NCBI GenBank assembly: GCA_965658965.1
Contig: CBFHVV010000058.1
Location: 1 to 17,219, forward strand
Origin: Croceimicrobium sp965658965
GTDB taxonomy: Bacteria > Bacteroidota > Bacteroidia > Flavobacteriales > Schleiferiaceae
DNA length: 17,219 nt
Reading direction: 5' to 3'
Below are positions 1 to 7,110 of this stretch, piece after piece. A program made the translations under genes and the position numbers. Below the pieces are notes generated by a model that saw only the letters and a list, made by a program, of their open reading frames with translations, made no database searches and was not told the origin of the DNA. Position 1 is the stretch's first letter. Each line of letters begins with the position of its first letter.

Positions 1-1
1 C

Positions 2-220
2 TGGGGTCCTTTTAAAAAGGCTGGGGAGAAAGCTCAGGTCTTAAGTCCCTTATTTTTTAGTTGGATATTTGGAGTTTTAATGGTTTATGCGATTCTTTTC
101 GGATCGGGTAAGCTTATTTTTCAAGAGTGGACACCCGCTATCATTTGGTCTACTATTGCTATTATTGCGGGGTTTTTAATGATTCGTTTCATGCGTCAGT
201 CTAAATTTTTTAAAGATTAA
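2..220 (+). CDS. C-terminal fragment of a membrane transporter, probably a sodium:solute symporter
   Basis: Only the last 72 codons lie in the window, open from base 2 to the TAA at 218-220. The fragment begins with a polar stretch containing WGPFKKAGEK. Two hydrophobic segments follow, about residues 16-36 (with FSWIFGVLMVYAILFG) and 43-62, and then a short basic tail ending KFFKD. This pattern resembles the C-terminus of Bacteroidetes sodium:solute symporters, whose last two helices contain a similar Y-x-x-LFG-x-GKLI motif. That match is from memory, and the diagnostic core of the family is outside the window. The stop codon is five bases before the next start, so it probably shares a transcript with the lipoprotein and peptidase genes. 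It could instead belong to another polytopic carrier family. Confidence 0.5.
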   Translation, partial: WGPFKKAGEKAQVLSPLFFSWIFGVLMVYAILFGSGKLIFQEWTPAIIWSTIAIIAGFLMIRFMRQSKFFKD

Positions 221-225
221 TATTT

Positions 226-1002
226 ATGCGTTTTATCAAACTATTTAGCTCAATCCTCTTAAGCAGTCTTTTAGCCAGCGCTTGTGGCAATTTGCGTATA
301 AAGACTGAGAAACCTTATCAGCCTAATGCAAAGACCAAAAAAATTGCTTTAGCAGCGCTGTATTTACATCCTCCGGTTTTGCCCGAAACACCAGTAGGTG
401 ATGCCACTGCCTTCAACCGCAAGTTAATTGCGAATAAAAAAGAGATTAAGGCGCTTTTTATGAAAGAGGTAGAAAACCTGACCAATGAACTAGGCATGGG
501 CTTAGAAGCGCAGTTGGGAATAGTCACAGAGTACGGTTCTATCTTAAAGAGCAATAATGGCTACGGCCGTTTGGAGTCGAAAATTGAAACCGAGGCTCTG
601 CAAGTGAAAAATGAGGTTTTTCCGCAAATATTGTTGGCCGATGGCTCCTTAAATTTGTTGGATTTTGAAGATGGTAACCTACAGGAGTACTTGGAAGAAA
701 GTCCGCGCCTCCGTTCACAGGCTCGCAGTTTGTCGAAAAGTTTAAATGCAGAAATAGTAGTTTTTGCCGATGCCAAGCTTGTGGTAGATAAAGTGCAGCG
801 TTTTGGGGAAAAGGCTAATATTAGGCTGTTAGTAGAGATTTATCTTTTCGACGAGGATGGTAAAATTGCGGGTCAGAGCTATGGTGAAACCGAACCTGTA
901 ACTATCACCGGTGATTCTGCGGCAGATTTTGATGCCGTTTTTGAGGCTTATCCAACTTTGCAAAATTTGATTCTCACTGATTTGCAAAAAGTAGAAGAGT
1001 AG
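226..1002 (+). CDS. Uncharacterised lipoprotein
   Basis: The product has 258 residues. It starts with MRFIKLF and a hydrophobic segment ending LLASAC, a signal peptidase II type lipobox with the lipidated cysteine at residue 20. This predicts a lipoprotein anchored in the inner or outer membrane with the chain in the periplasm. The mature part is soluble and mixed alpha/beta, with several acidic stretches (around residues 145-155 and near the C-terminus). I recognise no catalytic motif or named family. It follows the transporter tail by five bases, and its TAG stop directly abuts the ATG of the peptidase gene, so the three genes are probably one transcript and translationally linked. A role with the downstream peptidase or in envelope maintenance is only inferred from context. 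Confidence 0.85.
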   Translation: MRFIKLFSSILLSSLLASACGNLRIKTEKPYQPNAKTKKIALAALYLHPPVLPETPVGDATAFNRKLIANKKEIKALFMKEVENLTNELGMGLEAQLGIVTEYGSILKSNNGYGRLESKIETEALQVKNEVFPQILLADGSLNLLDFEDGNLQEYLEESPRLRSQARSLSKSLNAEIVVFADAKLVVDKVQRFGEKANIRLLVEIYLFDEDGKIAGQSYGETEPVTITGDSAADFDAVFEAYPTLQNLILTDLQKVEE

Positions 1003-2706
1003 ATGCCGCGATTTGGTTTTATTCTTATCAGTCTATTTGTTGTTTTTGGCGCAAATGTGCAGGGCCAAAATAGTGCGCAAGGTCCTGAGTATTATGAGTT
1101 AATTGAAGCTTATCAAGCACTATCAGCAGAACATAATAATGCTACTCTGCTTGAGCTCGGTGCAACAGATAGTGGCAAGCCCTTATCCTTATTTTTGGTT
1201 CAGAAAGAAGAAATTAAAACTACCGATCTAAGCGAAATAAGGAAGAATAAACTGGTGATTCTTATCAATAATGGCATTCACCCAGGTGAGAGTTGTGGTA
1301 TTGAAGCCAGTCTTAATTGGATAAAGCGAAGTTTAGCAGAACCCTTGCAGAAGGATCTTCTTATTGCCATCATTCCTGTTTATAATATTGGTGGCCTTTT
1401 ACAGCGACGCCCCCATACTAGGGCGAACCAAAATGGTCCTAAAATGCAAGGCTTTAGAGGCAATGCGCGAAACTTAGATTTAAATCGCGATTTTATAAAA
1501 GCGGATGCTCGAAATACTTTTCAGTTTTATCAAGTTTTTCAGGCTTTACAACCGCATATTTTCATAGATACCCATACCTCTAATGGAGCAGATTATGCTT
1601 ATACCATGACTTTAATTAGCACCTTGGCAGATAAGCTAGCACCACCTATGGCAGATTTGTTAAAGGAAGAAATGGAGCCTGCATTATACGCATCTATGGC
1701 AATGAAAAACTGGGAGATGACGCCCTATGTAAATGTATTTGGACGCAGCCCCGATAATGGTTTTAGTGCATTTTTAGAAAGTCCTCGATACGCTAGCGGC
1801 TATACAGCACTTTTTAATACAATTGGTTTTATTAGTGAGGCGCATATGTTTAAACCTTATCCAGACAGAGGAGCCGCCACCGAAGCTTTTTTGGAATCAG
1901 TTTATGAGTATTCGGCCGTGAATGGACAAAAAGTAATTCAGGCTAAAATGGCAGCCGAACAGTGGCAAATGGAAGCAAATAGTTTTCCAATTGACTGGGC
2001 TTTAGATAGTACGGTGGTGGAGGAACTAAATTTTAAAGGCTTTCACTCTGCTAATTTAGAAAGTCACTTGGGGCCTTATAAAAGGTTAAAATACTTTCGC
2101 GATTCAGCTAAAAATGGGAATCTAAACTATTACCCTCATTATCGCACTGCGGTAGAAGCGCATTTACCCCAATATTATGTTCTTCCTTTTGCACAGAAAG
2201 AAATTATTGAGCGATTGCAGGCACACAATATTGAGATGTACCCTTTAGCGAATGATACGGTAATTTCCTGTGATTTTTGGCAGATTGAAGACTTTGAATT
2301 TGGACGGCAACCTTATGAAGGACATTTTAGAATAGAAAATGTAGACGCTAAACTAGAATCAGCAGAGCGAAAGTTTTATAAAGGCGACTTTTTGATCCCA
2401 GCTCGGCAGGCTAATGCTTATTTTTTAGCTTCGGTATTGCATCCTAAAGGTCGGGATAGTTATATCAGTTGGGGTTTTATGCATAGTATTTTTGGTAGAA
2501 AGGAGTATTTTTCCCCTTACGTTTTTGAGGATACTGCGGCAGAAATTTTAGAGCAGAACCCAATCATTCAAGCTGAGTTTAAGGCCTGGCAAAAAGCGAA
2601 TCCTGCGAAAGCAAAAAGCGCTTATGAAAGCTTAAACTGGATTTATCAACGCAGCGATTTTATGGAGGTAGAGTATTTGCGCTATCCCATAGGCTTTATC
2701 AATTAG
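1003..2706 (+). CDS. Secreted M14 family zinc carboxypeptidase
   Basis: The product has 567 residues with an N-terminal signal peptide (about 1-22, ending NVQGQ), so it is exported. The peptidase domain covers roughly residues 30-300. Zinc ligands are visible as H93 and E96 in GIHPGES and H191 in FIDTHTS. R162 in LDLNRDF is the expected substrate-binding arginine region, and E279 in GFISEAH fits the catalytic glutamate. All M14 key residues therefore appear intact, predicting release of C-terminal residues from peptides or removal of an amino acid from a peptidoglycan or protein tail. The remaining 260 or so residues form a C-terminal region of unknown role, rich in aromatic residues and without a recognised domain. 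It is longer than a bare M14 domain of about 300 residues, as is common in secreted Bacteroidetes members. It starts immediately after the lipoprotein stop codon. Confidence 0.9.
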   Translation: MPRFGFILISLFVVFGANVQGQNSAQGPEYYELIEAYQALSAEHNNATLLELGATDSGKPLSLFLVQKEEIKTTDLSEIRKNKLVILINNGIHPGESCGIEASLNWIKRSLAEPLQKDLLIAIIPVYNIGGLLQRRPHTRANQNGPKMQGFRGNARNLDLNRDFIKADARNTFQFYQVFQALQPHIFIDTHTSNGADYAYTMTLISTLADKLAPPMADLLKEEMEPALYASMAMKNWEMTPYVNVFGRSPDNGFSAFLESPRYASGYTALFNTIGFISEAHMFKPYPDRGAATEAFLESVYEYSAVNGQKVIQAKMAAEQWQMEANSFPIDWALDSTVVEELNFKGFHSANLESHLGPYKRLKYFRDSAKNGNLNYYPHYRTAVEAHLPQYYVLPFAQKEIIERLQAHNIEMYPLANDTVISCDFWQIEDFEFGRQPYEGHFRIENVDAKLESAERKFYKGDFLIPARQANAYFLASVLHPKGRDSYISWGFMHSIFGRKEYFSPYVFEDTAAEILEQNPIIQAEFKAWQKANPAKAKSAYESLNWIYQRSDFMEVEYLRYPIGFIN

Positions 2707-2731
2707 TGCTTAAAGATCGCCCGAAGGCTCA

Positions 2732-2739
2732 TACCTTTG
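2732..2739 (+). promoter_or_regulatory. Bacteroidetes -7 box upstream of the TSUP gene
   Basis: TACCTTTG matches the Bacteroidetes -7 consensus TAnnTTTG exactly. It ends only seven bases before the ATG at 2747, so transcription would start at or within a few bases of the start codon. I see no clear TTG -33 element at the usual spacing. The box lies in the 40-base gap between the peptidase and the TSUP gene, the only loose junction between the first and second gene blocks. Confidence 0.5.
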
Positions 2740-2746
2740 CACCTCA

Positions 2747-3517
2747 ATGGAAAACCAAACTTTGTACTATTTTCTGCTATTCGGAGGGGGACTTCTGGCT
2801 GGGATTATAAATACCTTGGCGGGAAATGGTTCAGCCATTACTTTAAGTTTACTTATCCTTAGCGGAATGCCAGCAACAGTGGCTAATGCCACTAATAGGG
2901 TAGGGGCCTTGTTTCAAACTATTACTGCCGTACTAAGCTTACGGCGCAGCCCGCGCACTAAATTTCTTTTTAAAGATAGTGCTTGGTTTTTTGTTCCTTC
3001 TCTGCTAGGTTCTTTGCTGGGAGCTTTTTTAGCCATAGATGTTGACCCTCTATTATTAAAGCGCATTATTGGCCTAATAATGTTACTCCTTTTATTCACA
3101 ATGCTTTATAAGCCCCAAAAGTGGGCACGAGCTACTAATTTGGAGAAGAAAACAAAAACTTGGTATAATTGGCTTGTCATTTTTATCATTGCGGTTTATG
3201 GCGGTTTTTTACAAATGGGCATAGGCATTATGCTTTTAAGTGCCTTGGTTTTATTAGCACAGTATAGCTTACGCGATGCGAATATTATTAAACTTGTTTT
3301 GGCCATGCTTTTTGTACTACCGGCCTTTATTATCTTTGTAAGTAGTGGTCAGGTAGAATGGATGCCAGGAATAATGCTTGCCATTGGTCAAACTTTAGGC
3401 GCATGGATCGGCGCACGATTCATCCTCTTTTTGCCAAAAGCCAATACTATTGTGCGGTACACCTTAATTATAATATTGAGTGTTTCCTCACTTAGTCTTT
3501 TGGGACTATTCGGCTAA
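2747..3517 (+). CDS. TSUP (TauE/SafE) family membrane anion permease
   Basis: The product has 256 residues and is almost entirely hydrophobic, with about eight membrane segments. The family signature is visible in the first half as AGIINTLAGNGSAIT (residues 19-32), followed by MPATVANATNRVG (41-53). A second, weaker copy in the second half starts at YGGFLQMGIGIML (151-163), reflecting the internal duplication of the TauE/SafE fold. Family members move sulfite, sulfonates, thiosulfate or other small organic anions across the inner membrane. The substrate here cannot be read from sequence. Length is normal for the family. It is the first gene of a three-gene unit, with nine bases to the methyltransferase start. 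The neighbours do not point to sulfur metabolism. Confidence 0.88.
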   Translation: MENQTLYYFLLFGGGLLAGIINTLAGNGSAITLSLLILSGMPATVANATNRVGALFQTITAVLSLRRSPRTKFLFKDSAWFFVPSLLGSLLGAFLAIDVDPLLLKRIIGLIMLLLLFTMLYKPQKWARATNLEKKTKTWYNWLVIFIIAVYGGFLQMGIGIMLLSALVLLAQYSLRDANIIKLVLAMLFVLPAFIIFVSSGQVEWMPGIMLAIGQTLGAWIGARFILFLPKANTIVRYTLIIILSVSSLSLLGLFG

Positions 3518-3526
3518 TTTTTAATT

Positions 3527-4270
3527 ATGGAAGAATCTTGTTCATCTGCTAGTTGGTACCAAAAATGGTTTAATACTCCCTATTATCATTTACTATATAG
3601 CAAGCGTGATTTTAGCGAGGCAGAAGCATTTATTAGCAATCTTATTAAGGAGTTAAAACCTAAAGAGGATAGTCATTTTTTAGATTTAGCTTGTGGTAAA
3701 GGGCGCCATTCTGTTTTCTTGCATCAACAAGGTTTTGAAGTAACAGGCATTGATTTAAGCGCGGAAAATATAAAATTGGCTCAGCAAAATGCAGATGACT
3801 CCTTGCATTTTATTTGTGGAGACATGCGCGATGGTTATGGCTACGAGCGTTATGATTATATCCTTAACCTCTTTACCAGCTTCGGTTATTTCGCCAATGA
3901 CGATGATAATAGTAAGGTGTGCTCGGCCATGGCAAAGGCTTTAAAGCCTGGTGGGAAAGTGCTAATCGACTTTTTAAATGTAAATCAGCTGGAGCAAGGC
4001 CTGGTTCCTAGAGATGAGTTTTTTATTGATGAGGTACATTTTAGTATTGAGCGTAAAATTGTCGATCACAAAGTTTTGAAAACAATTAAGGTTAAAAAGG
4101 GAGACTTAGTAGAGGACTATTATGAATGCGTACAATTGCTTCGCGAAGATGATTTTAAGAACTTACTGGTCGAAAGTGGATTACGCTATGAACAATCCTT
4201 TGGAGATTATACCTTTGAACCTTTTTCAGCCCTCAGCTCTAAGCGCCTAATTATTCTTGCTTCTAAATGA
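3527..4270 (+). CDS. Class I SAM-dependent methyltransferase
   Basis: The product has 247 residues and no signal peptide, so it is cytoplasmic. The Rossmann-type SAM-binding motif I is clear as FLDLACGKGRHS (residues 51-62). It is followed by the acidic end of strand 2 in VTGIDLS (72-78), the motif II region FICGDMRD (95-102), and LKPGGKVLIDF (139-149), typical of motif III in Methyltransf_11/25 type enzymes. Residues 112-125 (ILNLFTSFGYF) occupy the motif IV position. Substrate is unknown: proteins with this layout methylate small molecules as well as macromolecules. The gene ends in an ATGA overlap with the ZIP-like gene, implying translational coupling with a metal transporter. I cannot say whether that pairing is functional. 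Confidence 0.85.
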   Translation: MEESCSSASWYQKWFNTPYYHLLYSKRDFSEAEAFISNLIKELKPKEDSHFLDLACGKGRHSVFLHQQGFEVTGIDLSAENIKLAQQNADDSLHFICGDMRDGYGYERYDYILNLFTSFGYFANDDDNSKVCSAMAKALKPGGKVLIDFLNVNQLEQGLVPRDEFFIDEVHFSIERKIVDHKVLKTIKVKKGDLVEDYYECVQLLREDDFKNLLVESGLRYEQSFGDYTFEPFSALSSKRLIILASK

Positions 4271-4971
4271 TTAAGGAAATATTATATCTTGTTTTAGCCG
4301 TAGCCATTGGTGGTGGAATGGCGATGGTTTTACGCCGCACGAAGGCTTTCTCCATAAAGGTGCTATTAACTTTTAGCGGAGCCTATTTACTTGGGATTGG
4401 AGTTTTTCATCTTCTTCCCGAAGTTTATGAAGAGCATTCACATCATTATGGGGCGGTAATAATGCTGGGCTTTTTTGTGCAGTTGATCCTCGAAGCTTTC
4501 AGTAAAGGTTTAGAGCATGGCCATAGTCATACTGAGCTTTTCGCCAATAAAGGACTACCTTTTGGCGTGCTCTTAAGTCTCTTCCTACATGCTTTTCTAG
4601 AAAGTATAGCCATCGGTGGCTCTCATAATCACCTTAGTAGAGATGCCTTATTATGGGGGCTTTTAGTCCATAAAATTCCAGTGACTATTATTTTATACAA
4701 TATGCTCTGTGAGTTTACTAAAAAATTACCGATCGTTTTATTTTGGCTCTTGCTCTTTGCCTTAATGGCTCCTTTGGGCGTTTTGGTAGGCTCTTATATT
4801 CCAATTTTAGGCGACTATAGTCGTGAGCTTACGGCCTTTGTATTTGGTATTTTTTTACATATAAGTACCACCATACTTTTTGAAGGGAATCAATCGCATG
4901 GCTTTAATGTAATGAAATATGGAATTATTTTAGCCGCATTGGGATTGGCTTGGTTATCAGTAAGTCACTAA
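4267..4971 (+). CDS. ZIP family metal transporter (divergent metal site)
   Basis: The product is a polytopic protein of 234 residues with about eight membrane segments. ZIP hallmarks are FHLLPEVYEEHSHH (residues 47-60) with a histidine-rich loop, a second histidine-rich loop EHGHSHTE (83-90), the metal helix HAFLESIAIGG (108-118) and the following helix with HKIP (135-138). GIFLHISTTILFE (194-206) is the conserved last-but-one helix of this group. The family imports Zn2+, Fe2+ or Mn2+ into the cytoplasm. Two deviations stand out: the glutamate that normally follows HKxP is V139, and the asparagine that usually follows the first metal-helix histidine is A109. One side of the usual binuclear site therefore seems absent. 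The gene overlaps the methyltransferase by four bases (ATGA). Confidence 0.82.
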   Translation: MIKEILYLVLAVAIGGGMAMVLRRTKAFSIKVLLTFSGAYLLGIGVFHLLPEVYEEHSHHYGAVIMLGFFVQLILEAFSKGLEHGHSHTELFANKGLPFGVLLSLFLHAFLESIAIGGSHNHLSRDALLWGLLVHKIPVTIILYNMLCEFTKKLPIVLFWLLLFALMAPLGVLVGSYIPILGDYSRELTAFVFGIFLHISTTILFEGNQSHGFNVMKYGIILAALGLAWLSVSH

Positions 4972-5097
4972 AAGGAATTAATTTTACAGGGAGTAATTTT
5001 AGGTCAAATGTTTGATTATCAAAAGATTAATTTGCTTAGGGAAGAGTATATTTCTTTTGCCTAATTCTAATAGATAAGATTTAACAGGGCAAAGGTA

Positions 5098-5124
5098 TTG
5101 AGCACTTTAGTTCAACTACATTTG
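5098..5124 (+). promoter_or_regulatory. Promoter of the peroxiredoxin gene
   Basis: TACATTTG at 5117-5124 is an exact match to the Bacteroidetes -7 box TAnnTTTG. A TTG at 5098-5100 sits 16 bases upstream, close to the usual -33 position. Transcription would begin about 5130, leaving an untranslated leader of around 50 bases that is A/T-rich just before the ATG at 5181. The rest of the 209-base gap after the ZIP gene holds a short palindrome at 5011-5023 but no gene that I can see. Confidence 0.6.
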
Positions 5125-5180
5125 CATTGATTATGAAAATCGAAATCACATCAATATAACTAATATTTAAATTTAATCAC

Positions 5181-5813
5181 ATGAGTGTTTTAGTAGGAAA
5201 AAAAGCCCCCAATTTCACAGCAGCAGCTGTAATTAATGGAGAAGAGATTGTCGAAGACTTCTCAATAGAACAGTACTTAGGAAAGAAATATGTAGTTCTT
5301 TTCTTCTACCCAAAAGATTTCACTTTCGTTTGTCCAACAGAATTGCATGCTTTTAACGAGCGTAAAGCAGACTTCGAAAAATTAGGGGTAGAGCTAGTAG
5401 CAGTTTCTACAGATACGGAGCAAAGCCACTGGGGTTGGTTGCAATTAGACAAGGACCAAGGCGGTATTAAAGGTATTACTTACCCGATTGTAGCCGATGT
5501 AAATAAAACCATATCTAACAACTACGATGTTTTAGCAGGAAACTTCTATTACGATGAAAATGATATGCTTCAAGCGGAAGGAGAACTTGTTGCTTACCGT
5601 GGTCTTTTCTTAATCGATAGAGAAGGTGTAGTGCGTCACCAAGTAGTTAATGATATGCCACTTGGACGTAATGTAGATGAAACTTTACGTATGGTAAAAG
5701 CACTTCAGTTTAACGAAGAAAAGGGCGAAGTTTGTCCGGCAAACTGGGATGAAGGTAAAGAGGGAATGAAGGATACTCACGAAGGAGTAGCTAGTTACCT
5801 AAGTAATAACTAA
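5181..5813 (+). CDS. Typical 2-Cys peroxiredoxin (AhpC/Prx1 type)
   Basis: The product has 210 residues and no signal peptide. It reduces hydrogen peroxide, organic peroxides and possibly peroxynitrite in the cytoplasm. The peroxidatic site is FYPKDFTFVCPTE (residues 42-54), with catalytic C51, T48 and P44. R140 in AYRGLFLID is the expected active-site arginine. The resolving cysteine is C185 in EVCPANW, placing it among typical 2-Cys dimeric enzymes. Residues 94-98 (GGIKG) stand where overoxidation-sensitive enzymes have GGLG, and the C-terminal YF motif of sensitive eukaryotic forms is absent, so a robust enzyme is expected. No ahpF lies next to it, so the reductant is probably thioredoxin or an unlinked AhpF. 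It has its own promoter and terminator and appears monocistronic. Confidence 0.93.
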   Translation: MSVLVGKKAPNFTAAAVINGEEIVEDFSIEQYLGKKYVVLFFYPKDFTFVCPTELHAFNERKADFEKLGVELVAVSTDTEQSHWGWLQLDKDQGGIKGITYPIVADVNKTISNNYDVLAGNFYYDENDMLQAEGELVAYRGLFLIDREGVVRHQVVNDMPLGRNVDETLRMVKALQFNEEKGEVCPANWDEGKEGMKDTHEGVASYLSNN

Positions 5814-5837
5814 GCCTTAGTCTTAGCAATTTATAAT

Positions 5838-5868
5838 AAAAGGCTTGTTCGAAAGAACAAGCCTTTTT
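5838..5868. terminator. Intrinsic terminator between convergent genes, probably bidirectional
   Basis: A perfect 10-base stem (AGGCTTGTTC / GAACAAGCCT) closes a GAAA tetraloop and is followed by a run of T on the plus strand. On the minus strand the stem is followed by TTTTATTATAA. The structure can therefore stop both the peroxiredoxin transcript and the convergent outer-membrane protein transcript, whose stop codon is at 5915. Confidence 0.9.
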
Positions 5869-5914
5869 TATTTAATTTATTTAGACTTGAGCTAGCGCAC
5901 AATTTGAAAAACGC

Positions 5915-6997
5915 TTAAAACCGGAAAAACAAACTGCCACTAATAATATCACCGGCAAGGTTGGACCTTAACTCATTATTACGACTAAAGTTGCAATAGT
6001 TATAAGTTCCTCGTAAACCTATCTGACGGGAACCATAAACTCGAATTTTCCATTCTAGCCCAATGCCTAAGCTTAAAGATTCAAGGTCAAAACGAGTTTC
6101 GATATCATTTTCAGGATCATAAGTATCTAAATCGGTAGCCATAATATTGTAACCGAAACTTGTTCTAAAGGCTAGGCTAGTGCGCGGTGCTTTTAAAAAC
6201 TCATAGCCATAGAACAAGCCAAAATAGATAATAGTGTTGATTCCACTTTTTTGGATTTGGCCTTCTAAATCAATTCGTAAACTATCAGAGCTCTCGGGAA
6301 AGCTTAAACTAAAGTCAACCCCCAAATTATGTAGGTAGTTATTTGCTCCGGCACTTAAAATAAAACCATGCGCCTGGCCAAGGTTTTCGCCAAAAGATTG
6401 GGTAAATACTTTGGTTTGGTAACCTATATCAATACTTACTTTGGTAGAATTTGCGAAATCTTTGGCAATGGCTTTGCCTATGCTTGGACCATCTTTAACC
6501 CGATAACTTGAGCGGCGGTACACTCGATTTAGCGCCGCCTGATAGCGATTTTTACTAAGAATTTCTAAGCAGAGTTTCTCTCGCGCAGCCCAATCTTTTT
6601 TGGTCTTTAAAAGTTCTTCTGCCCATTGGCTAGTATAATTTAAATACTTCTGATAACTGTCACTGTGCCTTAAATAGCTTAAATTATTGATATAAGTTCG
6701 ATAGAAGGCGGCAAGAGAAACTGTGCTATCTAATTTCTGCCCTTGCGATAATTCGTGTAATAGTTGGGTGCGGATTAAGACTTCAGAATTTTCGCAGTCC
6801 TTTTGCCAATAATTAAGCAGTGAATCTAAGTTTTCTTTGTTTTGCTGGCGTGTATTCTTACTAATTAAGTTGGGTATCCTTTGGTCTTTCTGCCAACATG
6901 ATTCTCGTGCTGGAACAAATAAATCTTCAAAATTTTTCTCTTGTGCCGAAAGGCCAAGACCAATAAAGAGTAGAAATACTAGTGTAAGTTTATTCAT
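5915..6997 (-). CDS. Uncharacterised outer-membrane beta-barrel protein
   Basis: I place the start at the ATG at 6997, giving 360 residues beginning MNKLTLVFLLFIGLGLSAQ, a good signal peptide. The reading frame stays open to 7072, but only from a TTG, and that extension would bury the signal peptide. The mature N-terminal half (about 20-185) is charged and helical and contains four cysteines. The C-terminal half (about 190-360) alternates hydrophobic and polar residues in strands rich in Y, F and G. It ends with SGSLFFRF, a terminal aromatic residue typical of outer-membrane barrels recognised by BamA. I do not recognise a family, and no TonB box or type IX sorting domain is seen. It lies 113 bases after the EEP gene on the same strand, with its own promoter-like box. 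Confidence 0.78.
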   Translation of the reverse strand: MNKLTLVFLLFIGLGLSAQEKNFEDLFVPARESCWQKDQRIPNLISKNTRQQNKENLDSLLNYWQKDCENSEVLIRTQLLHELSQGQKLDSTVSLAAFYRTYINNLSYLRHSDSYQKYLNYTSQWAEELLKTKKDWAAREKLCLEILSKNRYQAALNRVYRRSSYRVKDGPSIGKAIAKDFANSTKVSIDIGYQTKVFTQSFGENLGQAHGFILSAGANNYLHNLGVDFSLSFPESSDSLRIDLEGQIQKSGINTIIYFGLFYGYEFLKAPRTSLAFRTSFGYNIMATDLDTYDPENDIETRFDLESLSLGIGLEWKIRVYGSRQIGLRGTYNYCNFSRNNELRSNLAGDIISGSLFFRF

Positions 6998-7069
6998 AAG
7001 AATGGTATTGCAGATGCAATGAAAAAAATAGGCCAAACACGGTTGCTTAAACTGTTTGATAAAAAAAAT

Positions 7070-7077
7070 CAAACATA
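7070..7077 (-). promoter_or_regulatory. Candidate -7 box upstream of the outer-membrane protein gene
   Basis: On the minus strand this reads TATGTTTG, an exact match to TAnnTTTG, 72 bases upstream of the ATG at 6997. It overlaps one arm of the inverted repeat TGTTTGAT/ATCAAACA (7053-7060 and 7068-7075, with seven A/T between the arms). No clear TTG -33 element is visible. The repeat has no T-run after it on either strand, so it is not an ordinary terminator and could be an operator. Confidence 0.35.
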
Positions 7078-7110
7078 ATCAGAACTTGAATCTAAATTAA
7101 GCATATAATT

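Noticed and set aside
318..776. Minus-strand open frames opposite the lipoprotein gene
   Set aside because: They are antisense to a gene with a clear signal peptide and tight operon spacing, and their translations show no recognisable domain.
6998..7072. N-terminal extension of the outer-membrane protein, adding 25 residues
   Set aside because: It begins with TTG inside the candidate promoter box, and the internal ATG at 6997 starts a textbook signal peptide that the extension would bury.
7053..7075. Inverted repeat as a terminator of the EEP gene
   Set aside because: The 8-base AT-rich stem has a homopolymer loop and no T-run after it on either strand, so it does not fit an intrinsic terminator.
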